This document shows positions 6,316 to 11,977 of a stretch of DNA of 16,234 bases, in pieces; within the stretch, counting starts at the first letter, position 1, and the number at the start of each line of letters is the position of its first letter. Location: assembly GCA_964547415.1 (NCBI GenBank), contig CAZJNX010000105.1, forward strand, positions 1-16,234, read 5' to 3'. Source of the stretch: CAZJNX01 sp964547415 (GTDB lineage: Bacteria > Pseudomonadota > Alphaproteobacteria > Rhizobiales > Amorphaceae). The position numbers and the translations under genes are program-made. Below the pieces are notes generated by a model, which worked only from the letters and a program-made list of their open reading frames with translations, made no database searches and had not been told where the DNA came from.

Positions 6316-8152
6316 CCGCGTCGGTCGCCCCGGCCGGCACCCGGGTGGCGGCGGGCGCCGCGTGGTGGCCGGCGTGGGCGAGCGCGGTGAGGGACAGGCG
6401 GCGCACGGCGACCGGCGGGTCGAACTCCTCCGGCACCGCGAACAGGCGCGCCGGGGCGAGCAGCCGCCCGAAGGCGGGCGAGGCCGTCAGGAGGGCGAAC
6501 GGCACGACGCCACAGAGCCCGAGGAGGAGGGGCGCGGCCGTCAGCTTGACGCCGAGCGGCAGCGGCATGAGCGACAGGGCGAGGAGGACGCCAGCCAGCG
6601 TGTGCGGCCAGAAGCGGCGGACGGCGAGGGCGACGGGCAGGCCATGGGCCGCCCGCTGCTGGGCCGGCCACGACAGGCGCCGCCCGAACGGGAGCGCCGC
6701 CATGAACAGCGCGATGGAGAACGCCGTCGCCGGCGCGAGGATCGCGAAGAACACCACCTCCCCCGCGACGGCCGCGGCCATCCGTCCGGGCCCGCCGAAG
6801 CGCCGGGTCGCCCGCCGGCTCGAGAAGACGTCGAGGATGGTCGCGATCTTCGGCGCGAACACCATCGCCATCACGGCGAGGAACAGGGCCGGCCCGTAGG
6901 CCGGGTCGAAGGAAAAGCGCATCACCTCCGGCACCACCGGCCCGAGGGAGAAAAGCGCCACCATGCCCATCCAGGCGGCCGGGCCGGCGAACATCATGAT
7001 GGCGAGGAAGAGCTGCACCCGCGACACGGGCTTCAGGCCGTCCATCCCGAGGAGGAAGAGGTACTGCATGTTGCCCGCGCACCAGCGCAGGTCCCGCCGC
7101 ACGAATTCCACGAGCGTCGGCGGGTTCTCCTCGTAGCTGTCGTCCTCCACGGGCAGGACGCGCACCTCGTAGCCCGCCCGGCGCATGAGGACCGCCTCCA
7201 CCTGGTCGTGGCTGAGGACGTCGCCCGCGAGCGGACCCTTGCCCGGGATCGTCGGCATGTCGCAGTGGGCCATGAACGGGGCGAGGCGGATGAGGGCGTT
7301 GTGGCCCCAGTAGGGCCCGCAGTCGGCCTGCCACCAGGCCGCGCCCATGGTGTGGGAGCGCATCCCGAGGCGCATGCCGAACTGGAAGATCCGGGCGAAG
7401 GGGCTGTCGGCCGGAAGGCCCACCACGAGGCCCTGGAGAATGCCGATCTCCGGGCTCCTGTGCATGATCCGCACGAGGCGGGCCATCGCCGCGGCGGACA
7501 TGAAGCTGTCGGCGTCGAGCGGCAGGGCGTAGTCGTAGGCCGCGCCCCAGCGGGCCGCGAAGTCGCGGATGTTGCCGGCCTTGTAGCCCTCGTTGGTCTC
7601 CCGCCGCCGGTAGACGAGGCGGAATCGGTCGCCGTAGCGGGCCTTCAGCCGCGCGAAGGCGGTCTCCTCCCGCGCGGCGACGTCCGCCTGGTTCGTGTCG
7701 GACAGGACGAACAGGTCGACGCGGCCCGCGAGACCCGCCTCGCCGAGGTCGTCCAGCATGACGGCGAGGCGGGCGAAGACGGCATCCACGTCCTCGTTGC
7801 GGATGCACGACAGGATGGCGGTCCGCGCCGTCACCGGGTCGGACGGGTCATCTCGGGCGGCGGCGGGCAGCACGGCGGCGAGCGGGTCGCGCGAGAAGCG
7901 CATGAGCACGAAGCCGATCGCCGCGTTCCAGAAGCCCGCGATGCCGGCCGGCAGCGTCACGAGGAACAGGGCGACGATCATCCATTCGGCCGGGGACAGG
8001 CCCCCGGGCGCGAAGGCGGCGAGGATGAGGGCGAGGAGCCCGCCCGCGGTCGCGAGCGAGAGGCCGGCGACGGCGAGGCGGCGCCGGACCACCGTGGCCG
8101 GGACCGCGGGGTCGGGGCGCGCGCGATCGATCGCTTTGACGGATGTCTGCAC
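6305..8152 (-). CDS. opgH: Glucans biosynthesis glucosyltransferase H
   Basis: Encodes 615 residues from a GTG at 8152, preceded by GGGAG at about 5-7 bases. OpgH/MdoH is an inner-membrane GT2 enzyme that builds the beta-linked backbone of osmoregulated periplasmic glucans from UDP-glucose. Two N-terminal membrane helices (about 26-48 and 56-83) precede the catalytic domain. That domain has SCIRNED (115-121), SDTN (151-154), LDADS (212-216), the base in SHDQVE (314-319) and the acceptor-site RDLRWCAGN (353-361), each diagnostic for this family. Several more helices follow from about residue 374 (FLAIMMFAGPAAWMGMVALF onward). The length is somewhat short beside the long enterobacterial forms, which carry N-terminal extensions. 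The usual partner opgG is not adjacent. The stop overlaps the end of the convergent photolyase gene by 11 bases. A LexA-like box lies 63 bases upstream of the start. Confidence 0.93.
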   Translation of the reverse strand: MQTSVKAIDRARPDPAVPATVVRRRLAVAGLSLATAGGLLALILAAFAPGGLSPAEWMIVALFLVTLPAGIAGFWNAAIGFVLMRFSRDPLAAVLPAAARDDPSDPVTARTAILSCIRNEDVDAVFARLAVMLDDLGEAGLAGRVDLFVLSDTNQADVAAREETAFARLKARYGDRFRLVYRRRETNEGYKAGNIRDFAARWGAAYDYALPLDADSFMSAAAMARLVRIMHRSPEIGILQGLVVGLPADSPFARIFQFGMRLGMRSHTMGAAWWQADCGPYWGHNALIRLAPFMAHCDMPTIPGKGPLAGDVLSHDQVEAVLMRRAGYEVRVLPVEDDSYEENPPTLVEFVRRDLRWCAGNMQYLFLLGMDGLKPVSRVQLFLAIMMFAGPAAWMGMVALFSLGPVVPEVMRFSFDPAYGPALFLAVMAMVFAPKIATILDVFSSRRATRRFGGPGRMAAAVAGEVVFFAILAPATAFSIALFMAALPFGRRLSWPAQQRAAHGLPVALAVRRFWPHTLAGVLLALSLMPLPLGVKLTAAPLLLGLCGVVPFALLTASPAFGRLLAPARLFAVPEEFDPPVAVRRLSLTALAHAGHHAAPAATRVPAGATDAVNP

Positions 8153-8212
8153 CGGGTTCTCCCGAAGGCTGGGCGGAGGTCTGCGAAGGTGCCGGAAATC
8201 AGCACCGGCCCG

Positions 8213-8241
8213 TTGAACGGCGGATGAACGGCTCGTTCAGA
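8213..8241 (+). promoter_or_regulatory. Weak candidate promoter for the rightward operon
   Basis: TTGAAC (8213-8218), a 17-base spacer and TTCAGA (8236-8241) form a possible but poor sigma70-like promoter pointing at the operon starting near 8397. It lies in the most AT-rich patch of the region, and the LexA-like direct repeat overlaps its -35 and spacer. The 5' leader would be about 150 bases. Confidence 0.22.
8215..8229. promoter_or_regulatory. GAAC-N7-GAAC direct repeat, candidate LexA (SOS) box
   Basis: GAAC (8215-8218), seven bases, GAAC (8226-8229) exactly fits the alphaproteobacterial LexA box, GAAC-N7-GAAC or its complement GTTC-N7-GTTC. The surrounding copies are longer direct repeats: TGAACGGC occurs at 8214-8221 and again at 8225-8232, one helical turn apart. 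TGAACG at 8225-8230 also pairs with CGTTCA at 8234-8239 as an inverted repeat. The box lies in the 244-base divergent region between opgH (start 8152) and the dehydrogenase gene (start near 8397), so either or both could be controlled. The match is to the core only, so it is a prediction. Confidence 0.45.
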
Positions 8242-8396
8242 AAAACCGTGCTCAAATGAACACGCGCGGCACGACCGTCCGGCATCCGACATCGAAACGT
8301 CATGATCGGGACTTGTTGACGACGGCCCGGATTCCGTGGAAGGCAAGCGGCGTTGTGCCGCCAACGTGGCGGGCACGGGCGAGACCGGGATCTGCC

Positions 8397-9392
8397 GTGA
8401 CCGAAACCACGCGCCGACGGACAGCGATGGCCCTGTGGTACCGGGCTCCGGGGGAGGCGGCGCTCGCGGGGGAGGAACTAGGCGCGCCGGGCGAGGGTCA
8501 AGTGCTGGTGCGCACGGCCTTCACCGCGCTGAGCCGCGGGACGGAGAGCCTCGTCTTCCACGGCCGCGTCCCGGAGAGCGAGCGCGGGCGGATGCGCGCG
8601 CCCCTCCAGGCGGGCGACTTTCCCTTCCCCGTCAAATACGGCTATGCCGCCGTCGGCACGGTGGAGGCGGGGCCGGACGCCCTCGCGGGACGGCGCGTCT
8701 TCGTGCTCCATCCCCACCAGAGCGCCTTTCTGGCGCCCGCGGCCATGGCCGTGCCCCTGCCCGAGGCCCTGCCCACGGCCCGCGCCGTCCTCGCCGCCAA
8801 CGCCGAGACCGCCCTCAACGCCCTGTGGGACGGGTGCGCCCTCCCCGCCGACCGGATCGCCGTCGTCGGCGCGGGCGTGGTGGGGCTTCTCGTCGCGGCC
8901 ATCGCGGCGCGGCTTCCCGGCGCGGCCGTCACCGTCGTCGACGTGGACGAGGGGCGGCGGGACGTCGCCGAGGCCCTCGGCGCCACCTTCGCCACGCCCG
9001 GGGCGGCGGCGGGCGAGTGCGATGTGGTGTTCCACGCCTCGGCGAGCGCGGCGGGCCTTCGCACCGCCCTTTCCCTCGCGGGCTTCGAGGCGCGGGTGGT
9101 GGAGATGAGCTGGTACGGTGACAGGCCGGTGGAGGTGCCGCTCGGGGGCGCCTTCCATTCCCGCCGGCTTTCCCTCGTGTCGAGCCAGGTGGGACAGGTC
9201 GCCCCCGCCCGCCGGCCACGCCGCACCCACCGGGAGCGGCTTTCCGCCGCCCTCGACCTCCTCGCCGCCATGCCGGAGGCCGACCGCCTGCTCGAGCCGC
9301 CGATCCCCCTCGCCGACCTGCCGGCCGCCCTCCCCCGCCTCCTCGCCCCGGAGAGCCCGGGCATCCTGTGCCAGCTCGTCGACCACCGCTGA
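8397..9392 (+). CDS. Medium-chain dehydrogenase/reductase (MDR, zinc-type alcohol dehydrogenase-like)
   Basis: Encodes 331 residues from a GTG at 8397; an ATG at 8427 is the alternative. The GTG is slightly preferred because relatives carry a few residues before the ALWY strand, but neither site has a strong ribosome-binding sequence. The N-terminal GroES-like domain includes SRGTE (46-50) and VKYGYAAVG (79-87). The Rossmann domain has VGAGVVG (157-163) and an acidic beta2 end (VDVD, 181-184), which suggests NAD. The Cys/His zinc-ligand sets of classical alcohol dehydrogenases are not visible, so it may be a zinc-free MDR reducing or oxidising a hydroxyl or keto group on a small molecule. It is the first gene of a rightward operon with a PTPS-like protein, a glycosyltransferase and a methyltransferase, which suggests a step in making a decorated metabolite. 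Confidence 0.85.
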   Translation: MTETTRRRTAMALWYRAPGEAALAGEELGAPGEGQVLVRTAFTALSRGTESLVFHGRVPESERGRMRAPLQAGDFPFPVKYGYAAVGTVEAGPDALAGRRVFVLHPHQSAFLAPAAMAVPLPEALPTARAVLAANAETALNALWDGCALPADRIAVVGAGVVGLLVAAIAARLPGAAVTVVDVDEGRRDVAEALGATFATPGAAAGECDVVFHASASAAGLRTALSLAGFEARVVEMSWYGDRPVEVPLGGAFHSRRLSLVSSQVGQVAPARRPRRTHRERLSAALDLLAAMPEADRLLEPPIPLADLPAALPRLLAPESPGILCQLVDHR

Positions 9393-9467
9393 GCGGCGCC
9401 GCCTCGCCTTTCCGCGCCGCCGGCGCTATATCGCGCCCGCCCCGCCCTTCGAGACCGGAGAAGCCTG

Positions 9468-9875
9468 ATGTTCGCCGTCGAGGTCCGCGACCACGTGATG
9501 ATCGCCCACTCCTTCCGCGGGGAGGTGTTCGGGCCCGCCCAGGCCCTCCACGGGGGGACGTTCGTGATCGACGCGGCGTTCTTCTCGCCCGCGCTCGACG
9601 AGAACGGCATCGTGGTCGACATCGGCAAGGCCCACGAGGTGCTCGCCGAGATCCTCGCGCCCCTGCGCTACCGCAACCTCGACGAGATGGACGAGTTCGC
9701 CGGGCAGAACACCACCACCGAGTTCCTGTGCCGCCACGTCTTCGAGGGGCTCGCCGGCGCGGCCCGCACCGGGCGGCTCGGCCGGCCGGCGGAGGCGATC
9801 GCGCGCATTCGCGTCACGATCTCGGAGAGCCACCTCGCCCGCGCCTGGTACGAGGGCGCGGTGGCGCCGGCCTGA
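9468..9875 (+). CDS. 6-pyruvoyl-tetrahydropterin synthase / QueD-like protein with altered active site
   Basis: Encodes 135 residues from the ATG at 9468; GGAG at 9457-9460 supports the start. The T-fold pattern is clear: AHSF (13-16), FGPAQALHGGTFVID (21-35), VVDIGKAHEVLAEIL (49-63), RNLDEM (69-74), NTTTEFLCRHVFE (81-93) and ISESHLARAWYEG (118-130). In PTPS and QueD enzymes zinc is held by three His (one plus HxH), and catalysis needs a Cys four residues before that HxH and an Asp-His pair in LDH. Here the Cys position is Ala24, the second His of HxH is Gly30, and LDH reads LRY (66-68). Only His14 and His28 remain as expected ligands. Fold membership is convincing, but the classical dihydroneopterin-triphosphate reaction is doubtful. 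The glycosyltransferase gene follows 7 bases downstream. Confidence 0.85.
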   Translation: MFAVEVRDHVMIAHSFRGEVFGPAQALHGGTFVIDAAFFSPALDENGIVVDIGKAHEVLAEILAPLRYRNLDEMDEFAGQNTTTEFLCRHVFEGLAGAARTGRLGRPAEAIARIRVTISESHLARAWYEGAVAPA

Positions 9876-9882
9876 GGCGCCG

Positions 9883-10977
9883 GTGGCCTCGGCCGCGCCC
9901 GACCTCTTCTTCGCCTTCCCGGGCGACCTCGCCACGGTCTCGGGCGGATACGGCTACGACCGGCGGGTGATCGCCGAACTGTCGGCGGCGGGTCTTGGCG
10001 TGGAGCCCGTCTCCCTCGGCCCCGCCCTTCCCGGCGCGGACGCGACCGCCCTCGCCGAGGGCGGCCGGCGCCTCGCGTCCCTTCGAGGGAAAGCGCCCGT
10101 CGTCGTGGACGGCCTCGCCCTCGGCGTCCTGCCGGAGGCCGCCGCGGCGGCGGCGCGGACACGGCGCCTCGTCGCCCTCGTCCACCACCCGCTCGCGGAG
10201 GAGACCGGCCTTTCCCGGACCGCCCGCGCCGCCTTGCGGGCGAGCGAGGCGGCGGCCCTCGCCGTCGCCGCGGCCGTCGTCGTGCCGAGCCCCCACGTGG
10301 CGGACCTCCTCGCGCGGGACTACGCCGTGCCGGCGGCGCGCATCGCCGTCGCCGTGCCGGGGGTGGAGCCCGCCGCCCCCGCCGCGCCGTCGGCCGACCC
10401 GCCCCACCGTCTCCTCGCCGTCGGCGCGCTCGTGCCCCGCAAGGGCTACGACGTCCTCCTCGACGCGCTCGCCCGCCTGCCCCACCGGGACGTGCGCCTC
10501 ACCATCGCGGGCAACGCCGAGCGGGACCGGGCGACCGCCGCGGCGCTCGCGGAGGCGCGGCGCACCCTCGGCCTGGAGGCGCGGGTCGCCTTCGCGGGCG
10601 AGGTGGACGCGGCGGCCCTCGAGGCCCTGTGGCGCGGGGCGGACCTGTTCGTCACCGCTTCGCGCTTCGAAGGCTACGGCATGGTGGTGAGCGAGGCGCT
10701 GGCGCGGGGGCTGCCGGTCGTCGGCACCGACGGCGGGGCGCTCGCCCGCACCATCCCGCCGGTGGCCGGCCGCATCGTGCCGGCGGGCGATCCGGCCGCC
10801 CTCGCCGCCGCCATCGACGGGATCCTGGAGCCGGCCGCCTTTCGCGAGGCGGCGGCGGAGGCGGCGCGGCTCGCCGGGCGGCTGCCGCGCTGGTCGGACA
10901 CGGCCGGCGTCTTCCGGCGCATCGTCCTCGACGGGAAGGAGAGAGAGCCTTGTGCGGCTTCGACATCGACTGGCTGA
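9883..10977 (+). CDS. GT4-family glycosyltransferase
   Basis: Encodes 364 residues from a GTG at 9883, seven bases after the PTPS-like stop, with GAGG upstream. It is a GT-B fold retaining transferase. SGGYGYDRRVIAEL (20-33) lies in the N-terminal acceptor domain and VHHPLAEE (100-107) is a loop typical of GT4 enzymes. LLAVGALVPRKGYDVLLDAL (177-196) opens the nucleotide-sugar-binding domain with Arg186-Lys187. The E-x7-E motif is at Glu263 and Glu271 (FEGYGMVVSEALARGLPVV). There is no signal peptide or membrane helix, so it acts in the cytoplasm. The donor sugar and acceptor are unknown; the neighbours suggest a small acceptor such as a pterin rather than a cell-surface polymer, since no export or polymerase genes are near. 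Its 3' end overlaps the methyltransferase gene by 28 bases. Confidence 0.88.
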   Translation: MASAAPDLFFAFPGDLATVSGGYGYDRRVIAELSAAGLGVEPVSLGPALPGADATALAEGGRRLASLRGKAPVVVDGLALGVLPEAAAAAARTRRLVALVHHPLAEETGLSRTARAALRASEAAALAVAAAVVVPSPHVADLLARDYAVPAARIAVAVPGVEPAAPAAPSADPPHRLLAVGALVPRKGYDVLLDALARLPHRDVRLTIAGNAERDRATAAALAEARRTLGLEARVAFAGEVDAAALEALWRGADLFVTASRFEGYGMVVSEALARGLPVVGTDGGALARTIPPVAGRIVPAGDPAALAAAIDGILEPAAFREAAAEAARLAGRLPRWSDTAGVFRRIVLDGKEREPCAASTSTG

Positions 10978-11759
10978 CGCTGCGGCGGCCGGCGGACCGG
11001 GCGGCGCGCTCGTCCGTCGTCCTCGGCCTCCTCGCCCGCGACCTCGGGTCCCGGGCGGGCCTTCGCGTCGTCGACCTCGGGGCCGGGTCGGGCTCCACCC
11101 TCGCGGCCGTCTCGCCCGTCCTCGGGCGCGGGCAGTCCTGGCACCTCGTCGACATCGACGGCGCCCTGCTGTCGGCCGCGGCCGCCGCCCCGGAAGCCGC
11201 CGGGGTCGCCGTCACCACGGCCGTCGTCGACCTCGCGCGGGACCTCGAGGCGGCGATCGTGCCGGAAGCGGACCTCGTCACCTGCTCGGCGCTCCTCGAC
11301 CTCGTGTCGGCGCCGTTCGTGGAGCGTCTGGCGCGCCTCCTCGCCGCGCGGGGCCTGCCCTTCTACGCCGCCCTCACCTACGACGGGCGGATGGAGGCGC
11401 ACCCGCCCCACCCCCTCGACGGGCCGGTGCGCGAGGCCTTCGACCGCCACCAGGGCGGCGACAAGGGCTTCGGCCCGGCCCTCGGGCCGGACGCCCACGC
11501 CTTCGCCGCGTCGTGCTTCGCCGATGAGGGCTTCGAGGTGACGACCGGCCCCTCCGACTGGGTCCTCGGCCCCGCCGAGGCGGCCCTCCAGGAGGCCCTC
11601 GTCCTCGGCCACGAGGCGGCGGTGGCGGAGACGGGGGCGCTCACCATCGAGGACCTCGCCCTGTGGCGCACCGCGCGCCTGCAGGCGATCGCCGACGGCA
11701 CGAGCCGCCTCCTCGTCGGCCACGGCGACCTCTACGCGCGCCCGCCCGGCCCCTCCTGA
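10950..11759 (+). CDS. Class I SAM-dependent methyltransferase
   Basis: Encodes 269 residues if started at TTG 10950, which gives MCGFDIDWL; GGAGAGAGAG (10938-10947) lies just before it. The ORF stays open far upstream through the glycosyltransferase gene in another frame, but the conserved protein begins only here. Motif I is VVDLGAGSGSTL (40-51), the beta2 acidic end is VDID (67-70), and DLVTCSALLDLV is motif IV. The C-terminal half contains HPPHPLDGPVREAFDRHQ and GALTIEDLALWRTARL, which I do not associate with a specific substrate. It is likely a small-molecule O- or N-methyltransferase acting on the product of the operon. The 28-base overlap with the glycosyltransferase gene points to coupled expression. 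It is the last gene of the operon; a large inverted repeat follows. Confidence 0.85.
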   Translation: MCGFDIDWLTLRRPADRAARSSVVLGLLARDLGSRAGLRVVDLGAGSGSTLAAVSPVLGRGQSWHLVDIDGALLSAAAAAPEAAGVAVTTAVVDLARDLEAAIVPEADLVTCSALLDLVSAPFVERLARLLAARGLPFYAALTYDGRMEAHPPHPLDGPVREAFDRHQGGDKGFGPALGPDAHAFAASCFADEGFEVTTGPSDWVLGPAEAALQEALVLGHEAAVAETGALTIEDLALWRTARLQAIADGTSRLLVGHGDLYARPPGPS

Positions 11760-11884
11760 AGCGGCGGTCCGGGACCCTTCACCAGCCGGACACTCGCGGC
11801 CGGGGCCGCCCTGCCTGACGAACCCGGTCGAGGCCGGTGGCGGGACGCCCCGGCCGCCGGTCCGGCGGAGCCGACGTCCGGAAC

Positions 11885-11955
11885 CGCGCGGGGCGCGGGC
11901 CGGGTCAAGGCCAACGAGCCGAAGGCGTGCCTTGACGCGGCCCGCGCCCCGCGCG
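11885..11955. repeat. Long imperfect inverted repeat (27-bp arms), candidate two-way terminator
   Basis: The arms at 11885-11911 and 11929-11955 are complementary at 26 of 27 positions around a 17-base loop. The arms end in GTCAAGGC / GCCTTGAC. It lies between the convergent methyltransferase (stop 11759) and glyS (stop 11978), only 22 bases past glyS. A second inverted repeat, CCGCCGG-T-CCGGCGG, sits at 11854-11868. No T-run follows on either strand, so the fit to an intrinsic terminator is partial. A mobile palindromic element or small RNA hairpin is an alternative. The rest of 11760-11977 holds no credible gene. Confidence 0.5.
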
Positions 11956-11977
11956 AGCCTGTCGATGGGTTGCCGGC

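Noticed and set aside
8192..8214. EcfG-type (GGAAC...CGTT) general stress promoter
   Set aside because: Only GGAAA with a spacing of about 12 bases to CGTT is present; the expected spacing is 16-17 with GGAAC.
8256..8396. N-terminal extension of the MDR protein from an ATG at 8256
   Set aside because: The 47 extra residues are basic and unlike the start of MDR proteins, and the ATG lies only a few bases from the candidate promoter.
9422..9437. GGCGC-TATATC-GCGCC near the PTPS-like gene as an internal promoter or operator
   Set aside because: The TATAT patch is notable, but no -35 element is at a proper distance and the arms are only 5 bp.
11732..11914. Leftward 60-codon ORF after the methyltransferase
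   Set aside because: Low-complexity Ala/Pro/Gly/Arg product, no ribosome-binding site, and it runs into the large inverted repeat.
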